Part shown: in pieces, positions 49,628-60,613 of the stretch
Layout: each line of letters opens with the position of its first letter
How positions within the stretch are numbered: the first letter of the stretch is position 1
NCBI GenBank assembly: GCA_026874595.1
Contig: CM049316.1
Coordinates: 52,461,676-52,525,675 of the forward strand
Source of the DNA: Sipunculus nudus
Taxonomy: Eukaryota; Annelida; Sipuncula; Golfingiida; Sipunculidae
DNA length: 64,000 bases
Reading direction: 5' to 3'
Program-made: the position numbers and the translations under genes
The notes under the pieces: model-generated
What the model was told of the DNA's origin: nothing
Databases searched by the model: none
What the model saw: only the letters and a program-made list of their open reading frames with translations

Positions 49628-50662
49628 CTAGAATATCAGCAGAAGCTGACAAAAGCCCCCAGCCAAAACAACAGTGTTTAGAGGTGGTAACAGTAACAAG
49701 TACTAAATATCTGTTCTCACATGGATGTATATCTGTACATGTCTCAGTTATAAATTTAAAATGAAGAGGTATGTACCATGATTCATAACAAGCCACCAAA
49801 TGCTTCCTGAAAAATAAGCTTCTAAGTTTTATTCTATTATAAGCTCTGTGACCTTGAAAAGTAGGTCAAGGTCACCCATCTTGGAACTTGACCGAGATTT
49901 TGTAGATATACGTCTTCACCAAAGAATTAAAATTCCTCTTGTGAATCCTTTTAGAGATATCCCGCTCACAAGGCCAAAGTTGAAAAATCCAAGAAAAATT
50001 CATTAAAAATCAGAAAATGCAGGTGGCGCCCCCAAACTTGTGCAGCAGTTACAGACCATCAGTCCCTATGATCATAGTAAGAATTGTGAAAATCCACCCA
50101 ATGGTTTCTGAGAAATAAGCTTCTAAATGTTTTTTTCTATAATCAGCTCTAAAACGTAGAAAAATAGGTCAAGGTCACCCATCTTCGAACTTGACCGAGA
50201 TTTTGTCAATATACATCTTCACCGAAAAAATAAAATTCCTACGGTGAATCCTTTTAGAGATATCCTGCTCACAAGCCCAAAGTTGAAAAATCCGATAAAA
50301 ATTCATTAAAAATCAGAAATTGTAGGTGGCGCCACCAAACTTGTGAAGCAGGTACAGACTATCAGTCCCAATAATCATAGTAAGTTTTGTGAAAATCCAC
50401 CAAATGGTTCCTGAGTAATAAGCATCTAAATGTTTTTCTATAATCAGCTCTAAAATGTAGAAAAATAGGTCAAGGTCACCCATCTTCGAACTTGACCGAG
50501 ATTTTGTCAATATACATCTTTACCGAGGAAATAAAATTCTGACGGTGAACCTTTTCAAGATATCCCGCTCACAAGGTAAAAGTTAACGGACGCCGGACGG
50601 ACGGACGGACAGCTTGGGTGACGACAATAGCCCATCAGCCTAAGGGCTGAGGGCTAAAAAAA
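49628..50662. mobile_element. Family D element with ~302-bp core repeats
   Basis: 5' AGAATATCAGCAGAAGCTGA then CAAAAGCCCCCAGCC. Three core units (AGGTCAAGGTCACCCATCTT at 49863, 50166, 50467), two with a (G/A)GGTGGCGC(C)CCCAAACTTG unit. A (GGAC)n tract lies at 50588-50610. 3' hairpin CAGCCTAAGGGCTGAGGGCT then AAAAA. Pearl/HINE plan again. Confidence 0.8.
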
Positions 50663-52820
50663 GGATGGGGGGGGGGGGGGGGGGGGCTTTTTGTCCTCTT
50701 TTATCATTAAGGTAGGGGGCTTTTTACCTGGGGGCATTTGTCTAGTGGGGCCTTTGTCTGTAGCCCTCCCCCATCCCATGATCATGAGAATGTTAATGGT
50801 TTTCATCACCCAAAATAGATTATTTGCATAAACAGACAACACCACTTATTTGCAAGTTGGTTAACAGAAAATGCCTCTTATTTGCAAAAAAATCTGAAAA
50901 CCAAAACCATTTCCTATATCTTATCATTAAAAATGTGCCCCATTATCGGAAGCCTAATAATTGCAAATTTCTGATTAACGCAAGGAAAATATGGGCAGAA
51001 AGGTAGAAAACTCACGTTAAATGCAAGTACTTCAATGAGTCAGTGAGTTGTGTTTGTGTTATCCCAATAGTCATCAAAGAACGGAACTTCAAAAGTAGAC
51101 GCTGTGATAACTGCAGGTGCACATGTGTACAAAGGACCTTAATTACCCTCTGCTCTGTGATGCAGTTCGATATGGTCACAGCACACATCTCTTTGAAGTG
51201 GGTTAACAATGGTAGGTTAAAATATGTCAGGCATATTAAACACCTTGATCACGAGAGCATATCTTTATTAGCTTGAGTTAAATGTTAAAAACAATGCTAA
51301 ATTAATAAGATATTCGGCGGTCCAATCGATCATTTGGCTTCCCCTTACACAAGGATAGACAGTGAATTTCGCGCTTCGCCTAAATGCAACTTCAGTTAAT
51401 TGCAACAAATTTGCTTGACAAAAGCCTCTAGCATTTTAGCAGCTTCATCTGTATATTAATGGCATTATGGCGACTCATTTGAAATCCAGAGAAACCTTCA
51501 TCCAAATTTGGGTAGTTTACCTGATCTTCAGGAATAATTGTCAAACAAAACAAGTTCAACCTGTCTGTCTGCTATATGCCTTACCACATTTGGCAAACTA
51601 TGTAATTAATGATATTATTGGTGCATATTCAATCAATTCTGAACAAAACTGTAAGTTGTGTACTAGTGCACCAGTGCACTAGTAAAAGAACTCCTATGAT
51701 AACACTCGCATCACACCAATGAATTATATTCAAATGAATGCAACTTTTTGATTTGCGAATTGAATTTGAATTGAATAAAAATTATTTGAATTAAATTGGA
51801 ATTGATATTTTTCTTAAGCACATTGAACTGAATTAGAAATTGCAGTTTCAATAAAGTCCTTGAATTGGAACTGAATTGGAATTGAAAAATTTGAATTGAT
51901 CCCAGGTCTGGTGTCTAGAGGTCTATACCCAGACACACTGCCCAAGAGCTCAGGGTTGGGGTAATTGTAATGTGTAATGTTTATGACATAACTTTAATCA
52001 GCATTGATAGTAAAGAATTTAGGATTTATGAGTTGATTAATGTGTAGGATTACTGTATAGGATTAAGGTAGTCGCTAAAAAGGTTTTTCCATCATCAAAC
52101 CAACAATTATTTCCACCTGTGCTCTAACTGGCATATGCCAGTGTTATCAAGAAGCAAGACTATATGTCTGATAAAAGATAACAAGTGATAAAAGAATATA
52201 AGATGAATTTTTTTTGCACAAATGACTTCAAGATAATATGTTTAAATATAGTTTTCCCATATGTGCTTACAGATATTTCTATTTTGTGCCAAAACACTAA
52301 TTCAGCAAATGTTTCAATGCCTGATACTATAAACAATACAAGCAATGTTCATTTATGATGGTGACAGCCATTTTGCCTTTCCATAAGAGAAAAGTGTAAA
52401 TTTGAACATAATGCAATGATATATTATCATTAGTACAGTTATTGTACACTTTAATATATGACACCAGACTGGATGTGTTTTGTTTGCAGTTGTTCCTTTC
52501 ATAAATTTAATCAGTTGGCGTTTCTATAATGAATGAACTTCAGCCATGCTTCTATATGTTATATATTTTTATAAAGTAATTGAAGTTAATTAGTTGCTTT
52601 TTAAAAGTAATTGTAAATTAATCATTACTCTGAAAAATTTAAGTAATCTGTAATTGTTATTGAGATTTTTGGAAGAAATTGTTATTGTAATGATTACTGT
52701 TCAATGTAATTGGCCTTAACGCTGCAAGAGCTAAAGGTCCAGACTATTCCCGGTGAGCACTTACACAATAAAGTGAAGCACTATAAGTAGGCCTACATAC
52801 AGACATCAGCATTATGAGTT
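50663..52820. other. Mostly unique sequence with GAATTGAATT-rich and GTAATT-rich patches
   Basis: A poly-G run lies at 50668-50687. 51745-51900 is built of degenerate GAATTGAATTT pieces. 51958-51985 and 52570-52720 are GTAATTGTAAT-rich. These patches may be the decayed ends of one element. No gene seen. Confidence 0.45.
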
Positions 52821-52821
52821 A

Positions 52822-54310
52822 CTAGCAAATACCCGTGCTAAGCACGGTTTGGGACGAACGAAACAATCCGTACGTTGGTATCCGAAATCCACCGGAAATC
52901 GGGAGATACGGAAATCACACAAATCGCGATACGCTATTAATAAATAGATACATTATATGTAGGGTGATATGCATAAACATCATATTGAAGCCAAGAGATT
53001 GGACGGAGATGTTTTCGGAGAAGTTGATATGATAAATGAAATAATTTTTATATAAAAATATATTATGTTGAACAGCGCTATTTAAAGTTGCCCTCCGACA
53101 AAATCGCACCGTGTAAAATACTGGTGACATATTCCAAAGTTTATTTGCATCCGATCATTGCATTAGTGTAAAAATTTTGGACACTATATTTTCAATTACA
53201 CATGACACATACCTCCGGCAACAATTATCAGCTGCGATCAAAGCATGCAAGCGTTTATCGCAGACCTTGAGTCCTGCATCCATTAAACACACAGGGGATT
53301 CCACTTCATGACGTAAAATCGGGGAAGCCCACACTTCCATAACCAAAATATGAGTATTAAAGTTCACAGTGGAATAACTGTAGGGAAGCATCATGTCTAT
53401 AACACTCAACATGCATCTTATTATATATGTATCACTGAAAGATTGCAACAATGAATTTGATGCAACAAAAGTGACATTTAAAGTGGAAGCAAAATAAAGC
53501 GTTAAGCACGGGCGCCAGGACAATTATTTTTGTGTGCATGTGTGCATGTGTGTGTGTGTGTGAGTGTGTGTGGGGGGGGGGGGGGGTCCTATCCCATATT
53601 AATTTAATTAAAACATAATTATTTGTTATATTTTACTGAAATATCATTTAGGTTTACAGGTATAAATCTTGATTTGTAAGGACAAAACTACTTATCGTCA
53701 TCTGTTTGACTCTTGTATGTGTCATGTGTTGCCTCATGCTTGCCGTCCTTTGATCGCATATGAAAGACGGGTGCGACTAACTAAATGCGATAAACACTGG
53801 TTTGTGTGACCATGGGACATGATTTTAGTCGCATGCGACTCGCTCATTTGTCAGACGCCCTGGACGCGGTACATGTGCATTCAAGCATATCAGGTCATGT
53901 ATTTTTTAGAAGCCCTCTTCGTGCAATATCCCGGTGACAGGAAGGCCTCCCAAACAATTCTTTCAAAGATCTCCCTTTTGAGAAGGGGATTATTTCGGGC
54001 TGGTCACCATGAAATGTGAGAAAACCCCAGATAGGGCCCCCGGAGTAAAACTCTGTCCCGCCATCACACACCCTATGGCCATTATGTTGCCGGGCCCAAA
54101 GACACAAAGAAAAGAGGCGCCCACGGGGAGAAAATATTAAAATTATTAATTATGCAGGTAATAGGCAAATATTGCAAATAAAAGGGGGCGGAATCTCTTC
54201 GGACAAACCCAGAGCATATGTATGTCGAAAATCACGGCAATCCGTACGGCGGTATCAGAGGAGATACAGAAAATCACAAAAATAGCCTTACGCTATTAAT
54301 ATATAGATAC
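52822..54310. repeat. Dispersed repeat with ACCCGTGCTAAGCACGG start, two related copies
   Basis: 52822-52950 (ACTAGCAAATACCCGTGCTA ... CGATACGCTATTAATAAATA) resembles 54225-54310 (ACGGCAATCCGTACGGCGGT ... CTTACGCTATTAATATATAG). The stretch between holds a TG tract with poly-G (53537-53586) and a 122-codon minus frame (53155-53523) of unknown nature. Superfamily not assigned. Confidence 0.5.
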
Positions 54311-55800
54311 TCTGTGCAATATATGGATAAACTTTAGTTATAGGCCTATATGCAACTATAATTCTATTTATAAAGCCCATCATATAATTCTGTTTTCATT
54401 AATTTCTTAAAATGTTTGCATGACTGGGAGTGGGCCTAATTATATTTTCATTAAAATTCAGATATGGACTTCATCTCAAACCTATAAACAATGAACATAT
54501 ACTTATATAGGTCTTTTGTTTAAACATTAATCTGTGAGTACATATATTTAAAACTTGCTTCCAAAGGTCATGGTCAAATTAAAATCAAACGGTTCGCTTC
54601 TGTCACATTTTATTCTTTGGTAATTTTGCAGATATCTGGGTATATGCATATTTTCCAAGTTGTAGAAATTCCTTCATAAAGTGCCACAATTAAAACTAAA
54701 TTAATTTTATATTTGTTACTAAATGCTGGAACAATAGCAAATGTTCTGGCAGGTCCATCAGTCAGTGCCAAATAAAATTGCTCATATATATGTGTCCAGC
54801 AGTGTCAGTGCACATGCTCATAGAAAGTGCCGGAACTTTAGCCTGTTTGATTGGTTTCTGGGTCTGGACCCATGGCAACAGCCTATCTTATAAGTTATAT
54901 GTAACATACCTACTTGATATCCCTGTATACCTGTAATATGCTTATATGATATTCAATGATGTCATGTTATTTGTGATGACATGTATTATTCAACTGTTAC
55001 ATGTGATGTCATGTATAAGCAAAATGCTATTTCTGTACAAATAGCAAGCTAATAAACTCAACAAAGTGCTTATTGACACGCGGTCCGAAAGTCTTGGTTA
55101 CCTCGATTTGGAAGTCTTGGTTACCTTGTTTTGCCGTCTCGGGTACTGAGATTTGGTGTTACGGTGTGTCAGGAAAGCATCTATGGTCACTGTGTGTCAG
55201 CAGTGGTCAGTGAAGCATATTGCAATTAAGCTGCTTCACCGTTGCCCCAATTAATCACTGGTATCCTAGATCAAAGGGCCAAGTAATTTAAAAGGAAACA
55301 AGGAAATTGGGCGTCATGAAATCTGGTGTATGTACCATTGCGAAGTTGTTTCTTTTGCCTTATTGTAACGGGTATTATTCAGGATGTGTATTTTATTTTC
55401 AGAGTTTTTTTTATGGCCTATTTTAGTCTTTAATATTCTGTAATATAAAGGAGATGAATACTTATTGAAAAATAAGCATTATATACAGAAAGGTGGTGTT
55501 GTTTGAGAGTCATTATATCTCCTAAGTCTAATTTATCTGCTCAAATTTTTATCTTTCACTGTAACGTTATGTATGACGTTGATGACTTAATTTAGTGGTT
55601 CCAAACCGTAACATATCAATGAAATGATACTTACTGCACATGTTAACCAACAAATGTCCCGTTAGAGCAGCAATTGCAAAGGAAAACCCATGAACGCTAA
55701 ACAAATTTGCATTTCATCACATGACGGGTTTTGGCATAACCCCATATCTCAGACGCATAATCTACTACCCCCAGAGTATATAATTTTGTAAAATTTTTAA
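54311..55800. other. AT-rich sequence, no gene seen
   Basis: Contains repeated TGATGTCATGT pieces (54958-55018) and an inverted-repeat half at 55069. Otherwise unremarkable. Confidence 0.45.
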
Positions 55801-55809
55801 ACTTGCCTA

Positions 55810-56600
55810 ATATTGAACCGAAAGCTCATAATCCAGATCTGCTAGGAAATCAGAAATTTTATCAGAGTTTAGGTATTTGTGAAGGTAGGTAGAAACCAAG
55901 GCACTTATGAACGTTCACAGTTCGGTACCATATTAATATATTATTTCAAGTTTGTAAGTGTCATCCTTTTATCCTATAAATGCATGCCACTTGTCTCCAC
56001 TGTGTTCACTTTAAAGCTGCCAGGAATTACACCACACTTGAGAGTAATAAGTAAATTTTGCATTCCGCCTCTGTGTTCGTCATTAATAGAATGTCATCTA
56101 TATAGTAACAAAGATATAATGCAGCTTCTGATTCTTATACCAAAATAATATCTAAGGCTTTATTATTTATTATGCTAAGCCATTAATACATGTATTAAAT
56201 AGCTAGCGTTGGTGATGGATAATATCAGCTTGTACCCTGCATCGTATTCAAAACCAATTTGCGAAAATATTATTACTTGATCATATATAAGCTGAATAAC
56301 TAGGCCCACTATATAAATTTTTTATGGCATTATAATTTTTGGAATCAGTTTTTACTCCAAACAACCTATGTTTACCCAAGCAAAAGCTTTTTCCATACCC
56401 ACTCACCATGGCGATGTGTTTCTCTTTCTTGAGGCAAACGATTGCTTAATAATGAATTAACAACAAAAATATGATCGGTACAGGAGCGTCCTTTCAGAAA
56501 TCCATTCTGATCTTTGGCTATAATGTTAAGTTTGTTAAAGTATAAGACTTTCTATAATCGATTTGGACAATATGATTAGTTGTTGACGAAGGTATGACCA
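55810..56600 (-). pseudogene. Degenerate LINE reverse transcriptase relic on the minus strand
   Basis: Minus-strand reading from about 56540 gives AKDQNGFLKGRSCTDHIFVV, the classic GF..GRS..DHIF block before the first catalytic aspartate of non-LTR polymerases. Further on come a disrupted catalytic region, YNAIKNLYSG near 56320, a YIDD version of the YADD box near 56085, and YLHKYLNSDK near 55885, matching the YLG-type segment after the palm. Several stops and shifts separate these pieces. The order and spacing are right for one decayed element. Its clade cannot be fixed by eye. Confidence 0.65.
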
Positions 56601-56604
56601 TTCT

Positions 56605-57620
56605 ATGGCTCACAGTAACTTAGCAAATTTCCCCCTTCATCAGAAAAATGGTTCTGCACATTCGGTCTCTTTAGTTCTTTCAGGACCATTACTTTTCCCA
56701 AACCTTCAAGAGCAATTTATGCTTGTTCTGTCACTAAACCATTTCTTTCAAATTGTTATCCCAGAATGGTTTCGGGTTGTTCATCTGATTTTGGACATGT
56801 CCATTTTACATCATATCCATATATAGTTTGTATATTTAGTCACCAGACACTATGAGTAACTTACTATATCTTGTATTTATTTCAATAAAGCTAATTTGTA
56901 TCTGTTATTTGTTGATTATTCTCTAGTTAAAAAAAAAATATATATATATTGAATGGAACAAGATGATATATATTTATATACATATATATATAAATTTAAA
57001 CTAAATTATATCTTATTTTTTAATTGTTAAATATAATTTAAAATTTGAAATGAGATATATATTTTTCATCCACTATGTAATTTACATCCCCGAAATTTGT
57101 GGTACTCTGTCCTATAAAAATAAGTTTAAACTAATTAATATACCTGACGATGAAAGTACTTAACTTTTACATGTTTCTGTTTTAATGCTTTACATTGCCC
57201 CGTTCTTTTCACGACCTGGCCCCAGTGTAAGAGATCAAAGGACTCCCATGGTAACACCTGGTTAGACCAAAGCCACCATTTCTTATGCACAGTAATTATG
57301 ATCTGCTAGAGTAATACAACTCGCCTTAATAACACACGGAATTGGGTGTTAGTGACACACGGTGAACGCCCTGCCATCTAGCGGGAGTGTGACAGCCGCA
57401 TGCGCAGTTAAACCGTGTGTCAATAAGCTGGACCTTAGTGTCAATAAGGGCGGCCTTAACAACTCAATTTATGCATGCACGTCTAGACAAGTGACAATCC
57501 TTCCTCATTTATCGCTCAAGCAACTGTAAAACCGGTGGTCGGTAACGTACTTATTGAATTCATGTATTTCGAAACACAATAACAGTAAACATATTTGTTA
57601 GTAAGACATAATATACTGTT
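56605..57620. other. AT-rich sequence upstream of the candidate PFDN4 exon 1 donor
   Basis: Nothing coding is recognised. 57320-57450 repeats GTGTCAATAAG / GTGACACACGG pieces in both orientations. Confidence 0.45.
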
Positions 57621-57628
57621 CCACTGAC

Positions 57629-57652
57629 CGTATTTTTGGCGATGGTTGCCAT
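57629..57652 (-). CDS. PFDN4: Prefoldin subunit 4, candidate exon 1 (start codon exon)
   Basis: This is a candidate first coding exon of PFDN4. It encodes eight residues, MATIAKNT, and ends in phase 0 at a GTCAGT donor (57628 downward). The next PFDN4 exon also starts in phase 0, so the join is in frame and gives a 133-residue protein; human PFDN4 is 134 residues and also has a short, weakly conserved N-terminus before the conserved TVTFEDQQ block. The ATG has a good context (A at -3, G at +4) and lies at the edge of a CpG-rich block typical of a 5' end. The implied intron 1 is 29.1 kb (28480-57628). The assignment rests on phase, size and setting, because eight residues are too few for a similarity argument. 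The true exon could lie elsewhere or outside the window. Confidence 0.45.
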
Positions 57653-57890
57653 TTGTAGCGCCTTTTGAGTGTCTTTTCCTTTCTGAATACCTGACAGATG
57701 GCACTGCGGTCGTAGTGGTGTAGCGTTCCATCGCGACTCGGAGAAAATGTCTTCCTAAACGCGAATCAGCACGCGGTCCGCGAGCGGATCCGTTGCTTTC
57801 TTCAAATAATTAACCAACCTGCCAAACAACGTCAATGAAACTAGACGGATATTGGAAGTTGGGAGGGCTAAACGCGGGCCAGCGCGGACC
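57653..57890 (-). promoter_or_regulatory. CpG-rich block, probable PFDN4 promoter/5' UTR
   Basis: This stretch is much richer in CpG than its AT-rich surroundings (for example GCACGCGGTCCGCGAGCGG near 57770) and lies directly upstream of the candidate PFDN4 start codon on the minus strand. No TATA box is evident, as is usual for housekeeping genes. A short frame in it (ATG at 57731, minus) overlaps the putative 5' UTR and looks like chance. A plus-strand frame at 57835-58032 has a hydrophobic stretch but no known match. Confidence 0.4.
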
Positions 57891-57899
57891 ATCAATAAT

Positions 57900-58705
57900 A
57901 TTTCTTTCCAATTTCTCAGTGTTATTTCTTCGTCTTGTCATTTCTTTGGGCATTTGTTACTTAGCAACACCTGTATACGTACCATTTACATATTTTTCAT
58001 TGCTCGTGCCAACAATTAAATGGAGTGGGTGACCAGAATATAAAACGTCCGCGTTATTTTATATTGGTTTGCAATATCAGACTGACGCTGTGCGTTGTTC
58101 CGAATAGTCCTGCTAAATGGATATAAAAGTGTTATTAATTATACCCCAACCATGAATTAATTACTGTTATTTATAGCATCCAATATCTGACTACATTGGT
58201 CCGAAATATACTAATAATTATGATTATAATCCATAGATGCGAACCTAACTGTGTGCGGACCATTGCAGCGGATGCCAGATAATTATTATTCCATATATAC
58301 AATAGCATCTTAAGGTATATTATTTCTTAGATTGTGTCTGGGAAATATTTAGCCCCATTTTTAACAGACGAAATGCAACAAAACATTTATATTTTTATTT
58401 TCATCTTTTGATTATCCATCATAGAACTTACCGCATGACGTATATTTTCGAACTAGAAATAACACAAGATTCCTATAAATCAGCGGGCCTCAATATGGAA
58501 TTTAACAGAACAACAATTGCTGATGTGAATGACAAGTCCATTATGCAGGTGAGTTACCGTGAGTACAGGTTTGTTAGGTAAGCTGACCGTAAATAGGTCA
58601 TCTGAGCCATGGCGATCACAAAAAAAATACTATATGAGAACAACATATATGTGCATATATTTTATCCCCTGTCCCTAAAAAAAAGGTAGTTTGAACCTAG
58701 CGCCA
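57900..58705. other. Upstream flank of PFDN4, nothing recognised
   Basis: A short plus frame at 57835-58032 has a hydrophobic stretch. No other support for a gene. Confidence 0.45.
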
Positions 58706-58710
58706 TATTG

Positions 58711-59293
58711 CCCTTCTGACAATATTACAGATTATTGGCTGTTAGAGTGCCTTTACATCTGGGTCTAAGAAACACATTAATAAGGCCCCATGAGGATGGA
58801 AATTTTTTTCGTCATTTTTTACAACGCCTCATAGCCTACATGCAGGTACACAGTCAATTTACATAAACCAGACTAATCGTTAGCATTTTAATGTACTTTC
58901 TAACAACACCAAACATGAGCGAGAAAAGCTCCGTTTTTACGCAGTATATTAGTATACCCCTCCGAATGTTTGTTGAATTTTTGACCGCATGAATACAGGC
59001 ATCGCTCGCACGAATTACTAGACGCAGCCAACTTGTACGCGATTCAGGAAATGACTCGTTACAATAAAGACGGGGTTTCCGTTTGGGTTGTGAGTACACA
59101 TATGTATTCCTTAGTGTTAATTCATGATTCGTAGAATAATGTTAAGATTATGGGCTGTTTACCACAATATGAATGCAACATGATCGAAGACCACTGCAAG
59201 CATTCCTCGATATTGCATGCTTGTATCACGACTCAAGTAGGCTTATACCACCCAATTATCATTGCCTAAACGGAGTCGGGTTGTCACGGTTAG
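58711..59293 (+). repeat. ~570-bp dispersed direct repeat, copy 2
   Basis: Partner of 24811-25381. Retains more CpG (ATCGCTCGCACGAATTAC, GTACGCGATTCAGG). It lies 5' of PFDN4 while copy 1 lies in its last intron. The minus frame at 58854-59099 is not preserved in copy 1. Confidence 0.85.
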
Positions 59294-59503
59294 TTAGAAC
59301 CATGAACTTTCAAGGCCATGGACTGGAGAAGCCTATATAGGCTAGCAGTTTGGGAAACACTGTAAAATTTGAACACAAATAGAATTTGAAGAACATTAGC
59401 TCTGTTATAATTACTGTCATGCTCAGAGGAAATGATATATATTAATTCTGAGGCCATTTTGTATCCTTTAAATCTGAACACATTCCCTTAATATTAACAC
59501 TTG

Positions 59504-59508
<5 letters not shown>

Positions 59509-59579
<71 letters not shown>

Positions 59580-59740
59580 TGCGCACCAACCGTTGACAGA
59601 ACACATCTGAAGATTGCAAATGCATGAAAACACATGTTAATGTGTAACTGAAAATTTTCGTAAATTATCACTATGTACCAGCTCTTAGCATACCGCTAAT
59701 AGAGCACAATTGGATTCGTTCTGGAAACATATAAACTATT

Positions 59741-59801
<61 letters not shown>
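59509..59801. repeat. Paired (AT)n microsatellites
   Basis: Pure (AT)n at 59509-59576 and 59741-59801, 165 bp apart. Frames reading YIYIYI here are artefacts. Confidence 0.95.
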
Positions 59802-59805
<4 letters not shown>

Positions 59806-60237
59806 TTTACCAAAGGCATATTTGTAGGATTCAGACTGATAGTATTGAATTTTAATAATACTTTAATTAATAGTTCTTTTAGCACGAATAGCACAAATGC
59901 ATGTGAAGTTTTCACTTTAGTTTCCCAGATTATGCGAAATAACACCATGCATGTAATAAATGGAGGTTGCATTTGACAACAATCTGCAGTAGTGTTGTTT
60001 ACCCAGTTTATTTTGTTTCTCCCATCTCGGATTAAGAACAAGATCTTGGTGTAACTTGATTTGTATAGGAACTATCCTAATTTATTGCTAACATGTATGG
60101 TCAGTAAAACATAGAAGACAAAAAAAAAGAAAAAAGATAATTGTATGGGTGCTACGCTCCACCCCTTCAAAATCAAAATTTTACATGGTTGAACGCTGAA
60201 CTTCCTAGAACCTCACAACTTGGAGCAGTGATCTATA

Positions 60238-60613
60238 TACCCTCTAACACACAAAACGTTTTCAAACCGATCTGGCCAAACCGGTTTGGTGCTTTCACAC
60301 GGTCATCTAGCACCAATTTAATGCGTGTTGCATGTGTACATTTCAGATGGATCAATGTAACAACATGCTGACACAAGCATTCGCTCTTGCTCTGTGACCG
60401 GTCGAGTTGCTGCTTGAAAACTCAAACGAAACCGTTTTAGAGCGTTCACACGACAGTTAAGCAAAGCGATAAGCCTAAATGATTCGCATTCAAAACGGTT
60501 TGAAAACACCTCCTGAGCTTGATCAAAAACGGTTTGAAAACGCTTTGGATTGCCGTGTGAACGCTCTAAAAGGTTTCCAAATCGGTTTGCATTTGCCGTG
60601 TGAAAGGGGTATT
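60238..60613. mobile_element. MITE with TACCCCTTTCACACGG-type ends
   Basis: Left end TACCCTCTAACACACAAAAC; right end reverse complement TACCCCTTTCACACGGCAAA. Internal repeats of AAACGGTTTGAAAACG, CAAACCG and GAGCGTTCACACG in both orientations. 376 bp, non-coding. Confidence 0.65.

Noticed and set aside
54000-54120. GC-rich minus-strand text reading NIMAIGCVMAGQSFTPG
   Set aside because: Short, ends at a stop, and matches no family I can name; possible transposon relic but unsupported.
57516-57731. Minus-strand 71-codon frame beginning MERYTTTT, considered as PFDN4 exon 1
   Set aside because: Its likely donor (CAG|GTATTC) ends in phase 2, which puts exon 2 out of frame; the downstream ATG at 57652 fits phase 0.
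59442-60041. Frames rich in YIYIYI
   Set aside because: Translation of (AT)n microsatellites.
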